64,000 nt of DNA. Origin: Curtobacterium sp. Leaf261 (GTDB lineage: Bacteria > Actinomycetota > Actinomycetes > Actinomycetales > Microbacteriaceae). A program made the position numbers and the translations under genes. Where the stretch lies: positions 31,152-95,151 of the forward strand of contig NZ_LMMJ01000014.1 of NCBI RefSeq assembly GCF_001422205.1. Direction: 5' to 3'. Below, one piece after another: positions 40,068 through 48,684 of the stretch. The stretch's first letter is position 1, and every line of letters starts with the position of its first letter. The notes under the pieces are model-generated. The model ran no database searches and was not told the origin of the DNA. It saw nothing but the letters and a program-made list of their open reading frames with translations.

Positions 40068-41153
40068 TCAGTGGGCGCCGACGACAGGTGAGTCTGGATC
40101 CACATCTGATGTCAGGGCCGCGGCGAGGTCGGCTTCTGACGGTAGCGCGGCTTGCACTGCGGGTGGGAGGAGGTCGTAGCTGGCGACACCGATCGGTGTC
40201 TGATGTGCGCCGAGGGAGTACCGGACGACGGCGTCGTTCTTGTCGGCCACCAGTAGCAGCCCGACCGTCTCGGCGTGCTGAGCGCGGCGGAGCTTGTCAT
40301 CGACGAGGGCGACGTAGAAGCCGAGCTGCCCGAGGTACTCGGCTTCTACGTCGTAGAAGCCGAGCTGCCCGAGGTACTCGGGCTTGAACTTCCCGGTCTT
40401 CAGTTCGATGACGACGTAGCGGAGCTGCTCGACGTGGAAGAACAGCAGGTCGACGTAGAAGTCGTCTCCGTCGACGTCGAAGTGCACCTGCCGGCCCACG
40501 AACGCGAACCCCTCCCCGAGCTCACGGAGCGTGTCGATGATCCGGTCCACCAGCGCCTGCTCGAGCTGGCGTTCCTTCGCGTCGCCGCCGAGGGCGAGGA
40601 AGTCCAGGACGTACGGGTCCTTCGTGATCTGCTGCGCCAGATCCGACTCCCCCGCCGACAGCACATCCGCAAAGTTCGACGGCGCCGCTTCCAGCCGAGT
40701 GTGCGCGCTGATACGAATGTGGTGCTCAACCACGTTCCGCGACCATCCATACGTGAGCGCTTGCCCGGCGTACCAGTCACGGAGTTCACGGTCATCGAGG
40801 CGATCCAGGAGCACGGTGATGTGACCCCAGGGAAGTTGTCCAACAAGCTGTTGGACAACTTCCTCCTCTGGCCATGCCGCCGCGACCCGACGCATATAGA
40901 ACAGGTTCGAGCGGGAGAACCCCTTCATCTCCGGGAACTCAGTGCGGAGGTCGGTGGCGAAGCGGCCGATGACGTTGCTCCCCCACCCCTCCGCTCCCTG
41001 CCGCTGCAAGATCGTCGAACCGATCCCCCAGTACAAGCGAATCAGTTCCGTGTTGACGCGGCGTTGCGCGGTAAAGCGCGCGGCTCGCACCTGGTGCTTC
41101 AGCTTGGCAAGCGTGGCGGCATACCCGAACGACGCCGGCGACGTGTCTGTCAT
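40068..41153 (-). CDS. DUF1016/YhcG-type PD-(D/E)xK nuclease
   Basis: The 361-residue protein has a DUF1016 N-terminal helical domain (LYWGIGSTILQRQ, then FSRSNLFYMRRVAAAWP). A PD-(D/E)xK nuclease core is at about 215-260 (DDFYVDLLFFHVEQ, VVIELKTGKFKPEY). The Asp and Glu-Leu-Lys are the catalytic acids and Lys. Relatives are predicted to cut nucleic acids and occur in defence islands. Just after the catalytic strand a 13-residue unit (EYLGQLGFYDVEA) is duplicated in frame. The ATG at 41153 was preferred over the GTG at 41159. Confidence 0.85.
   Translation of the reverse strand: MTDTSPASFGYAATLAKLKHQVRAARFTAQRRVNTELIRLYWGIGSTILQRQGAEGWGSNVIGRFATDLRTEFPEMKGFSRSNLFYMRRVAAAWPEEEVVQQLVGQLPWGHITVLLDRLDDRELRDWYAGQALTYGWSRNVVEHHIRISAHTRLEAAPSNFADVLSAGESDLAQQITKDPYVLDFLALGGDAKERQLEQALVDRIIDTLRELGEGFAFVGRQVHFDVDGDDFYVDLLFFHVEQLRYVVIELKTGKFKPEYLGQLGFYDVEAEYLGQLGFYVALVDDKLRRAQHAETVGLLLVADKNDAVVRYSLGAHQTPIGVASYDLLPPAVQAALPSEADLAAALTSDVDPDSPVVGAH
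40314..40391. repeat. 39-bp in-frame tandem duplication in the YhcG-type nuclease
   Basis: Two adjacent 39-bp units (40314-40352 and 40353-40391) share 29 identical bases (40314-40342 and 40353-40381). They encode EYLGQLGFY twice. Because 39 is a multiple of 3 the frame is kept, so the nuclease gains 13 residues next to its active site. Confidence 0.85.
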
Positions 41154-41281
41154 CACCACCCAGTCTGCCCGACTTCCACCCCACCCTGCCCCACCCCACC
41201 GTCACGGTATCGGTCGACACGACAACTCGAGGTGCATATGCCAGGGTAGACGCGAACCCCAAAGCGAAAGGCGGCCTTCCT

Positions 41282-41626
41282 ATGGCGCAGAAAGTCACCA
41301 CCCATCTCGTCGACGATCTCACCGGCGACACCATCGGAGACGGCCAGGGCCGCACCGTCACGTTTGGTTTCGATGGCAGCCACTACGAAATCGACCTGAC
41401 CAACGACAACGCCGACGCCCTTCGCAACGCGCTCTCGGACTACATCGCCGCTGCGCGCAAGACCACCGGACGAACCGGCCGCGCCACGAGCGGGAGCACC
41501 GCGAAGCGAGGCAACACCGAAGAGCTCGGCAAGATCCGCGAATGGGCTGCAGCCAACGGGCACGAGGTGTCCTCACGCGGACGCATCAGCCAGGCCGTCC
41601 GCGACGCCTACGACGCCGCACACTGA
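41282..41626 (+). CDS. lsr2: Lsr2 nucleoid-associated protein
   Basis: This 114-residue protein matches Lsr2. The N-terminal dimerisation part has MAQKVTTHLVDDLTGD and VTFGFDGSHYEIDL, and the C-terminal AT-hook-like domain has IREWAAANGHEVSSRGRI with the RGR motif that grips the minor groove. Lsr2 silences AT-rich foreign DNA in actinobacteria, much like H-NS. A copy inside a defence island may control the lower-GC genes around it; it may instead be the main or a second genomic copy. Confidence 0.93.
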   Translation: MAQKVTTHLVDDLTGDTIGDGQGRTVTFGFDGSHYEIDLTNDNADALRNALSDYIAAARKTTGRTGRATSGSTAKRGNTEELGKIREWAAANGHEVSSRGRISQAVRDAYDAAH

Positions 41627-41702
41627 CACCACCCCCAGACGGACAATGACCGGCCGCCCCGCAGGGCAGCCGGTCATTGCCGTTCGCTCCGATATGGCAC
41701 TC

Positions 41703-42926
41703 TTATGGCAGTTGGGTGTGAGACGGGTTGTCGGAAACCCCAGTCGGGAGCGCGTCATCAGCGGGGAACTGGACTTCATCGAGTAGATCGGCCCACTCCT
41801 GCATGACCGCCTGTCCGTCAATGATATTTTGAGATCCCGTCTCGTATCGCTTCAGTGCTGGACGCATATCTCGCGATAGCCGTGCGAGGTTACGCCCACT
41901 ATTGATAGCGGACCGCACTTGTTCCGTAGCTTCCTCGCCCGCCTGCACCATTCCTCGGACCGAGTCTTGAGCCTGTGCGAGCGCAGTGCGATCCTCCGGA
42001 GTGACAGTCGTCTGCGCGTTGCCAATCTCAGCCAGGGCTCGGAAAGCGGGATCGATGCCGAGTAGCGTCCGCATGTACTCGTCACCCGCATCCACGATTC
42101 GTTGCGTGGGCGACTCAAGCTCCGCCGCGACGCGCCTGAGGACGACGAGCTTTGCGGCAAAGTTGCTAGCCGGACGCCCATTCAGTTCAGCTGTCCCGGC
42201 CTGAAGGATTGCATTAAATTCCTCGGCAGCATCCTGAAACCTCTTCATGGCAACGGTCCACGCTTCGGTGCGCTCAGGGAACTCCGCAACAAGCTCCAAC
42301 GGAGAGGGCGCGTCTCCGTAGGGGTCGTCATTGGGCACGCCGGGAGCAGTGCTGTCCTGGCTCGCGGCGTCGGACGTCCGGACCCCTGGAGCTGAGTCCT
42401 GCGCTGGCTGCCTTTGGACCTCCTGCATCAAAACACGCAGCTCTTTGGCCAAATCGTTGACCGCTTGGCGATGTTCCGCCCCCGCTTCGTCCACCAGACG
42501 CAGGCGTTCCCAATCTTTGTATTGCGTCTCAGCAGCAATAGCCTTTGCTTGATTGCGGCTAGTGGACACCAGATCCTCAACCGCCGTGTATCTGATGGCG
42601 AGAAGATACTTCGAAACTCCGAGTGCGCGTGTGGTGTTATAGAACTCGAAGAATTCTCGCCTGCACTCGTCGCTCGCAAAGAAAGATGGACTTAGCACCG
42701 GAATGAAAAAGGTTGTCGATTGGAGGGCGCCGTCGATGCGCTCTTTCCACTTTTGACCCCAACGAATATCGGAGCGATCCACGAATATTTCTAGCGTCTC
42801 GCCCGTAAGGACCCGGTATTCCATTTGGATCTTTTTGGCGAGACGCCGGATGCGACCCTGATCGGCTTCGTCGTCAATATGCGCGTAACTCAAAAAGCCC
42901 ACCGCATTGTCCAGGTCGTAGTCCAT
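41703..42926 (-). CDS. TIR-domain protein with helical C-terminus
   Basis: From the ATG at 42926 the protein has 407 residues. A TIR domain covers about residues 8-150. VGFLSYAHIDDE opens it, TTFFIPVLSPSFFASDE is the central strand, and Glu 91 follows in the place of the catalytic NADase Glu. A Ser/Pro/Asp-rich linker (about 190-225) leads to a long helical region without a known fold. Bacterial TIR proteins of this type act in antiphage defence by NAD+ depletion or signalling. No obvious partner is adjacent. A longer upstream reading is not supported by composition. Confidence 0.8.
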   Translation of the reverse strand: MDYDLDNAVGFLSYAHIDDEADQGRIRRLAKKIQMEYRVLTGETLEIFVDRSDIRWGQKWKERIDGALQSTTFFIPVLSPSFFASDECRREFFEFYNTTRALGVSKYLLAIRYTAVEDLVSTSRNQAKAIAAETQYKDWERLRLVDEAGAEHRQAVNDLAKELRVLMQEVQRQPAQDSAPGVRTSDAASQDSTAPGVPNDDPYGDAPSPLELVAEFPERTEAWTVAMKRFQDAAEEFNAILQAGTAELNGRPASNFAAKLVVLRRVAAELESPTQRIVDAGDEYMRTLLGIDPAFRALAEIGNAQTTVTPEDRTALAQAQDSVRGMVQAGEEATEQVRSAINSGRNLARLSRDMRPALKRYETGSQNIIDGQAVMQEWADLLDEVQFPADDALPTGVSDNPSHTQLP

Positions 42927-43106
42927 ACGTGGGAGTACATCGGGTTGCTGGCACGAAGTCAAGCCCACGAGGAGACAGTGGTTGTGGGGTACGCCCCAAC
43001 ACCGCTGTTCAAACAGCCGTTGCCCGCGTGGCATGGGAAGGGAGACGCGGTCGCCACAGATCCGTGCGCGGGTCTAGAACCTGGGGCGACATCGCAGGTG
43101 CGCCTG

Positions 43107-43718
43107 TCAACCCGGCTCACCTAGGGCTACGCCGGCGTTGGCCGGATTGACGGCGGCCTGGTGGCGGTAGAGCGTGGCCCGCGACCACCCCACTAGATCC
43201 GCAGCGTCCTTCGCGGTGTGGCCGGAGGCGCGGGCATCGGCGACGATCGCGAGCTTCCGCGCCACGACGTCCGGGTTCACCGGCGGGCGTCCAAATCGTG
43301 TCCCCGCAGCACGAGCGACCGCGATGCCGGCATTGACGCGTTCCACGATGAGTTCACGCTCGTACTCCGCCAGTGTCGCCATCAGGTTCAACATCAGCCG
43401 CCCAGTCGACGTCGCCGGATCGATGCCATCCGAAACCGACCGAACCCCGATGCCCCGCTCCCCGAGCATCGTCACCGTCATCAACACGTCGACCAGGGAC
43501 CGGCCAAGTCGATCGACTCGCCACACCACGACCGTGTCCCCGGCGTCGGCGTACTCGAGCAGCCGCGCCATCCCCGGACGGGACGCAGCTTCCTTCCGCC
43601 CCGAGGTGATGTCGGCATAGATGTCTCGCTCGTCGACGCCGGCGTCGACGAGCGCATCGATCTGCAGCTGCGCGTCTTGCGCTCCGGTACTGATCCGGGT
43701 GTATCCGAGAAGCCTCAC
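43107..43718 (-). CDS. Serine recombinase (resolvase/invertase family)
   Basis: The protein is about 203 residues with the resolvase catalytic domain: LLGYTRISTGAQDAQLQ, where Ser near 10 is the nucleophile. WRVDRLGRSLVDVL (about 71-84) supplies the catalytic Arg residues, and LMLNLMATLAEYERELIVER is the dimer helix. A C-terminal helix-turn-helix (GWSRATLYRHQ) binds the recombination site. It is the right size for a small Tn3-type resolvase or DNA invertase. GTG at 43718 or TTG at 43721 may be the start. Confidence 0.9.
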   Translation of the reverse strand: MRLLGYTRISTGAQDAQLQIDALVDAGVDERDIYADITSGRKEAASRPGMARLLEYADAGDTVVVWRVDRLGRSLVDVLMTVTMLGERGIGVRSVSDGIDPATSTGRLMLNLMATLAEYERELIVERVNAGIAVARAAGTRFGRPPVNPDVVARKLAIVADARASGHTAKDAADLVGWSRATLYRHQAAVNPANAGVALGEPG

Positions 43719-44396
43719 CAACCCAGTGTCTCAGCAACCCAGTCAAATGGGGTTCGAGACACGAGGCGCGTCGAGACGACTTTCTGAGACAACCTGTACT
43801 CCCGGTAATCCGGGAGTTGCGCGAAGCAACGACCATCCCCCTCACGTGTCTCGCAAACGTATAGCTTAATGAGGCACCAGCAGTGTTGCGTCTAGGCGAT
43901 CGAACCGGCCACCCATGACCTGGCCCAAGTGGATCCAATCCACCGTCTGTACCCCGTCCACAAGCGCGGCTGGTGTCTGAGCCTCCGCTCGAAGCAGGCC
44001 ACGTCGGCACGCGACCAAGATGGACGACCGCGTCCGGCAGGGAATCGGTCGCCGGGCGGCGCTCAGGCCAGCGGATTGGCCTCGGGGCCAAGGGCAATCA
44101 GGGTCCCTATGAAGCGTGCCGGTCTCTCTTCGTCCGTAAAGGTCACCGGATCGCTCTCGGAAACCGGGATCATTCCGCTAGCTCCCTGATCCGTCCTGAA
44201 CCAGACCGCCGGTGCTTTCTCCCGGCCCTCGCGCACGGCGAGCAGCGCGGCGGCTGCAAGCCCCGGCCAGTCCGCCTCCTGGCTCGCTGCACGCGCTGGA
44301 CGCGCACCGACCCGACCCGACGACGGACTGGAGGCGCGGTGCCAGCCGACACCGCGCCTCCAGTCCGACCACTGCTCGCGTCGCGAGCGGTCAGCG
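43719..44396. other. Recombinase site-like repeats and gene-poor island end
   Basis: Upstream of the recombinase, GTGTCTC-type sequences recur in both orientations within 43730-43860: GTGTCTCAG, GAGACAC, GTCGAGACG, CTGAGACAA and GTGTCTCGC. Such spaced repeats suggest a res/recombination site. From 43870 to 44320 I see no secure gene. A minus-strand frame ending near 43866 (for example ALVDGVQTVDWIHLGQVMGG) may be the C-terminus of a lost gene. The right island junction is probably here. Confidence 0.45.
44326..44369. terminator. 18-bp inverted repeat downstream of alpha/beta hydrolase
   Basis: CGGACTGGAGGCGCGGTG at 44326-44343 pairs perfectly with 44352-44369 across 8 nt. It starts 27 bp beyond the hydrolase stop, so it is likely its terminator. 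The first 11 bases equal those of the palindrome at 59210. Confidence 0.7.
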
Positions 44397-45233
44397 CTAC
44401 TTCTGCAGGAACTCCAGCACGACCCGGTTCCACTCGTCGGCGTGGCTGACCGTGACGCCGTGCGGCGCGCCCTCGACGACGTAGAGCTCGGAGCCGGCGA
44501 TCGCCTCGTGCGTGCGCTTGCCGGACCCGGCGAACGGCACGGTGCCGTCGCCGTCGCCGTGGATGACGAGGGTCGGGACGGTGACCTTCGGCAGGTCCTC
44601 GCGGAAGTCGGTGTTCGCGAAGGCGGCCATGCACTCGAGCGCGGCGGTCTTCGAGGCCTGGTGCGCGAGCGTCAGGGCCTCCTGGCGCTGTGCCTCGGTG
44701 ACCTTGAGCTCGCCATCCACGGAGAAGAAGTCCGTCGTGAACTGGTCGTAGAAGTCGTCCTCGCTCTTGGTGAGGCCGGCGGTCATCTCGGCGGCCTGTT
44801 CCTTGGGCAGCGGGCCCTCGGGGTTGTCATCGGTGTGCAGGAGGTACGGCGGCACGGCCGAGGCGAACACCACGCTGTGGATGCGCTCGGTGCCGTACTT
44901 CGAGAAGTACCGGGCGACCTCGCCGCCGCCCATCGAGAAGCCGACGAGCGTGACGTCGTCCAGGTCGAGCTCGGTGAGCAGGGTGTGCAGGTCCTCGGTG
45001 AGGGTGTCGTAGGTGTAGCCCGAGTGCGGCTTGTCGCTGCGCCCGAACCCGCGGCGGTCGTACGTGACGACGCGGTGGCCGGCTGCCTCGAAGGCGGGGA
45101 CCTGGTTCGACCAGGACTCGCCCGACAACGGCCAGCCGTGGATGAGGACGACCGGGCGTCCGCTCCCGCCGGTGTCGTCGACGTGCAGGTTCGTGTCCTT
45201 GAAGAGTCCGTGGTGTGCGGTGATCTCTGCCAT
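44397..45233 (-). CDS. Alpha/beta hydrolase (non-heme chloroperoxidase-like)
   Basis: The 278-residue protein has the alpha/beta-hydrolase fold. LIHGWPLSGESW forms the oxyanion region. GFSMGGGEVARY carries the nucleophilic Ser near 98, VIHGDGDGTVP the Asp, and EGAPHGVTVSH the catalytic His. The sequence style matches cofactor-free chloroperoxidases/esterases such as Streptomyces perhydrolases. A strong AAGGAG precedes the ATG. It is monocistronic, with an inverted repeat downstream. Confidence 0.92.
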   Translation of the reverse strand: MAEITAHHGLFKDTNLHVDDTGGSGRPVVLIHGWPLSGESWSNQVPAFEAAGHRVVTYDRRGFGRSDKPHSGYTYDTLTEDLHTLLTELDLDDVTLVGFSMGGGEVARYFSKYGTERIHSVVFASAVPPYLLHTDDNPEGPLPKEQAAEMTAGLTKSEDDFYDQFTTDFFSVDGELKVTEAQRQEALTLAHQASKTAALECMAAFANTDFREDLPKVTVPTLVIHGDGDGTVPFAGSGKRTHEAIAGSELYVVEGAPHGVTVSHADEWNRVVLEFLQK

Positions 45234-45459
45234 GGTGGTGCTCCTTCCGGCGCGTGGTTCACGCCTCGACGTCGTTCGTACGCTGCGGTGGTTGGCGGAC
45301 GGTGGATGGTCCGGTAAGCGCAGGCGACGACTGTCGTCGATCGATCTCGGATCAGGACCAACCCCGATCGAGGGGTGCTCCGAACCAGTGGCATCGATCC
45401 CGTGACGACGCGGTGCTCCGACCCGGAGACCGCTCGCGCGGACGGATCAGGGGTGCGTC

Positions 45460-45627
45460 GTGAACGAATCGATCATGAGTGTGGCCATCTGCATCGTGGG
45501 GCTGGCGGCCCTCGGCGTCTTCGTGGTGGAGGTCTTCACGCCGCGGCACCGCCGCGAGGAGCGTGCCCGTGTGCGGCGTGAGCGGCGCGCGGCTGGAGGG
45601 CGGGGCGGGGACGCGGCCCAGCACTGA
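45460..45627 (+). CDS. Small membrane protein
   Basis: A 55-residue frame starts at GTG 45460 (or ATG 45475). It has one membrane helix (VAICIVGLAALGVFVVEVF) and a strongly basic tail (RHRREERARVRRERRAA). The positive tail implies an N-out or anchored orientation. The length and pattern are reasonable for a real small protein, but no family is known. The stop lies within a 21-bp repeat. Confidence 0.45.
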   Translation: MNESIMSVAICIVGLAALGVFVVEVFTPRHRREERARVRRERRAAGGRGGDAAQH

Positions 45628-45681
45628 CGGCCGGCATCCCAGCACTGACGGCCGGCGTCTCAGCACCGACGGGGACGCCGG
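45619..45681. repeat. 21-bp tandem repeat
   Basis: Two near-identical 21-bp units beginning CAGCACTGACGGCCGGC (45619-45639, 45640-45660) are followed by a third, diverged copy. The first overlaps the stop codon of the small membrane protein. They lie just before the 3' end of the convergent efflux pump gene. Confidence 0.7.
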
Positions 45682-45702
45682 GCCCGCAGCGCATGCAGTC
45701 GA

Positions 45703-47178
45703 CTAGACGCTGGCCTCGGTGCCCCGCACCTTACCGATCACGACGTCGACGATCCCGGCGACGAGCGCCGCCGCGACGAAGCCGAGCGAGACAGCGAGCC
45801 CGAGCGGCAGGCCCTGGCTGTAGTCGCCGTGCGACGACGCCAGCGAGGAGTAGAAGACACTCCCGACGGCGGCGATCCCCACGGCGGAACCGACCCGCGC
45901 ACCGACCTGGATGAGCCCGCCGGCCGAGCCGCCCTGTTCGACGGGCACCTCGGACAGGGTGAGCGTCTGGTTCGGCGAGATGGTCAGCCCCGAGCCGATC
46001 CCTGCCACGAGCAACGGGATGACGAGCCACCATCCCAGGTCGCGCTCGAAGTGCATGCTGACGACCCACACGACGCCGCCGAGGCCGAGCAGGACCAGGA
46101 CCGTCCCGACGACGATGAGCTGCCGGCCGAAGCGGCTGACCATCCGCCCGCCGATCGTCGACGCGACGCCGGAGCCGATCGCGAACGGGATCGATGACAG
46201 GCCGGCGAGCAGCGCCGAGTACTTGAGCCCGGACTGCAGCGCGATCGTCAGGACGAAGAACAGCGGGGTGAACCCGGCGAAGTAGACCGTCGCGAGCCCG
46301 ACGCCGAGCGAGAACGACCGGCGGGAGAACAGCCGGAGGTCGATCACGGGCTCCTTCGTCCGCTCGTAGCGACGTTCCCAGAGCACGAAGACCACGGCGA
46401 GCACGACGGCGACGACGATGAGCCACCACTTCGCGCCGCCCTTCCACTCCTGCGACTGCACGAACGGCAACAGGAGTGCGACGACCGATGCGCCGAGGAG
46501 CACGATGCCGACGGGGTCGAAGTCGTGCTTCCGCCCCGCCTGCGACCGGTCGCGGCCCGGCAGGTACCGGAAGGCCAGGAGGATCGTCACGAGTCCGATG
46601 GGCAGGTTCACGAAGAAGACGGCACGCCACCCGTTCTCGGTGCCGAACGCTGTGATGAGGAGACCGCCGACCAGCGGGCCGATCGCCGTCGCGATGCCGA
46701 CCGTCGCGCCGAAGAGCCCGAACGCCGTGCCCCGCTCCTTGCCGCGGAACAGCTGCTGGATGAGCGCCGTGACCTGCGGGGTGAGGAGTCCGCCCGCGAG
46801 ACCCTGCACGAGCCGGGCGATCACGAGGAAGACGCCGTTCGGGGCGAACCCGCAGAGCGCACTCGCGAGGGTGAACAGCAGCACACCGATCACGAACATC
46901 CGACGTCGTCCGCTCACGTCGCCGAGTCGTCCACCCGGGACGAGCAGGAGCCCGAACGACAGCGCGTACCCGGAGAGGATCCACTGGATGGCCTCCGGGG
47001 AGGCGCCGGGGAGCCCGGACGAGATCGACTGCAGTGCGACGTTGACGATCGACACGTCGAGCAGCACGACCCCGCCGCCGAGCAGGCAGACGACGAGCGC
47101 CTTCCACCGGTTCGGGTCCGGCTCGGAGGTGGGGTCGTCCTGCCGGCGTGCGGCACTGTCGCGAGGGGTCGATGTCAC
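45703..47178 (-). CDS. DHA2-family MFS drug efflux transporter
   Basis: This 491-residue protein has about 14 membrane helices, the DHA2 (EmrB/QacA) layout. Conserved parts are VVLLDVSIVNVALQSI in helix 1, PGGRLGDVSGRRRMF (motif A) and the GATVGIATAIGPLVGGLL region (motif C) of drug/proton antiporters. The start at GTG 47178 was chosen because the upstream 54 codons lack a sensible membrane-protein start. It probably exports toxic hydrophobic compounds. Regulation is not evident. Confidence 0.9.
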   Translation of the reverse strand: MTSTPRDSAARRQDDPTSEPDPNRWKALVVCLLGGGVVLLDVSIVNVALQSISSGLPGASPEAIQWILSGYALSFGLLLVPGGRLGDVSGRRRMFVIGVLLFTLASALCGFAPNGVFLVIARLVQGLAGGLLTPQVTALIQQLFRGKERGTAFGLFGATVGIATAIGPLVGGLLITAFGTENGWRAVFFVNLPIGLVTILLAFRYLPGRDRSQAGRKHDFDPVGIVLLGASVVALLLPFVQSQEWKGGAKWWLIVVAVVLAVVFVLWERRYERTKEPVIDLRLFSRRSFSLGVGLATVYFAGFTPLFFVLTIALQSGLKYSALLAGLSSIPFAIGSGVASTIGGRMVSRFGRQLIVVGTVLVLLGLGGVVWVVSMHFERDLGWWLVIPLLVAGIGSGLTISPNQTLTLSEVPVEQGGSAGGLIQVGARVGSAVGIAAVGSVFYSSLASSHGDYSQGLPLGLAVSLGFVAAALVAGIVDVVIGKVRGTEASV

Positions 47179-47360
47179 TCGCTGGACACTATGCCGGCAC
47201 CGCGACCGGGGTTCCGAGCCGGTACGAACTCGCAGCCCGGTGTCCGCACAGCGCGGTGGCGGCGGCTGGGCGCTGTCGGGTTGCGCGCAGAGCGACAGGA
47301 TCGCCCGATGTTCGGGCCCGATCGGTCGCTTTGCCCGCAATCCGCGCGGCCGCGCGGGCG

Positions 47361-48620
47361 TCAGGCCGCCGGGCGGGCCTCCGCGCGCTCGGGCATCGGG
47401 GGGAGGGTGAAGTCGTCCGCCGGCGGCCGCTGGAACATCCGCTGCAGGGCGCGTCCGAACGGCGAGGCCGCGATGCGCATCACGGTGTTGAGGGCTGTGA
47501 TCCCCGCGCGGCTGAACGGGTTCGCAGCGCCGGGCGTCCCCGGCGGCAGGTCCTGTGCTCGTTCCGTGTAACCGCGGAACTCGCGCTCGTAGGTGCGGAG
47601 GGCCTCCCGTCCGTCGTCACTGCGGCGCAGCGCGCTGCCGAGCATGTACGCGCCCACCAGCGAGAGCGTCGTGCCCATCCCGCTCACCGGCGAGGCGCAG
47701 TACGCGGCATCGCCGAGGAGCACGACCCGACCGGTCGACCACCGCGGTGCCCGCACCTGCGCGATCGTCTGCGAGTACACGTCGTCCGCGTCGTCGAGCG
47801 CGGCGAGGATCCGCTCCGACTGCCAGCCGGCGCCGGTGAACCGCTCGCGGAGCGCGGCCACGAGTTCGTCGCGGTCGAGGCGGCCGATGTCGGGGGCGTC
47901 CCGGTCGATGCGCGAGTTGAGGAGCGCACGCGTCGTGCCGTGGTTGTCCGGGCGCAGGGTGACGGACCGGCCGCCCGGCGCGTTGTACCAGCGCCACCAG
48001 CGGTCGTCGTCCTCGGTCCGCGGGATCGTCAGGAACGTGCACTGCAGGCCGAGCGGGCGGAGCTGGACCTCGGCGCCGAACACCATGCGGCGCGTGGTGG
48101 ACCTGAGGCCCTCGGCGATCACGACGAGCTCGAACTCCTCGTCCGCGGCGTGCTCGAACGACACCGTCGCGGGTCCGCCGTTGCCGGGGCCGGACGGGTC
48201 CTTCGTGGTCGGGTCGTCGATCGCGGTGATGCGGTCCCCGAAGCGGTACTTGACACCCTCGGTCGACCCGATGACGATCTCGGCGAGGTCGCCGCGGAGG
48301 ATCTCCGCCTCGGCCGTCGCACCGCCGGTGTCGTCGGTCCCCGCCGGGAACTCGGCGATCGCGCTGCCGTCGGCCGTGACGAAGCGGGTCCCGACCTCGC
48401 CGGTGCCCGCCGCGAGGACGGCCTCGTCGAGGCCCATGCGGCGGAGCACCTCGCGCCCGGCGCCCCGGACGTCGACGTTCTGCCCGCCGGTGCGGAGTGC
48501 GGGGGCCCGCTCGACGATGGTGACCTGCCAGCCGTCACGTCGCAGCCAGTGCGCGAGGGCGGGTCCGGCGATGCTCGCACCGGAGATCAGGGCGCGACGG
48601 GGTGTTCCTGGGGTGGTCAT
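47361..48620 (-). CDS. FAD-dependent monooxygenase
   Basis: This 419-residue protein is a class A flavin monooxygenase. Its N-terminal dinucleotide motif is ALISGASIAGPALAHWL. The DG motif region comes later, and GRVVLLGDAAYCASPVSGMG (about 295-314) is the FAD ribityl-binding GD motif. Relatives hydroxylate aromatics or inactivate antibiotics such as tetracyclines (TetX-like); the substrate here is unknown. The start at 48620 fits the Rossmann motif spacing. Confidence 0.9.
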   Translation of the reverse strand: MTTPGTPRRALISGASIAGPALAHWLRRDGWQVTIVERAPALRTGGQNVDVRGAGREVLRRMGLDEAVLAAGTGEVGTRFVTADGSAIAEFPAGTDDTGGATAEAEILRGDLAEIVIGSTEGVKYRFGDRITAIDDPTTKDPSGPGNGGPATVSFEHAADEEFELVVIAEGLRSTTRRMVFGAEVQLRPLGLQCTFLTIPRTEDDDRWWRWYNAPGGRSVTLRPDNHGTTRALLNSRIDRDAPDIGRLDRDELVAALRERFTGAGWQSERILAALDDADDVYSQTIAQVRAPRWSTGRVVLLGDAAYCASPVSGMGTTLSLVGAYMLGSALRRSDDGREALRTYEREFRGYTERAQDLPPGTPGAANPFSRAGITALNTVMRIAASPFGRALQRMFQRPPADDFTLPPMPERAEARPAA

Positions 48621-48684
48621 CCGGCCACTCAACTCCGGGCCGCCGACCTGTCGCTGTGCGACGCTGCGCTGCTACGGTCGGTGG

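Noticed and set aside
43354-44097. Minus-strand 247-codon frame at the island end
   Set aside because: Mostly overlaps the recombinase in another frame; only a short C-terminal-like piece ending near 43866 looks protein-like, so it is mentioned as possible debris only.
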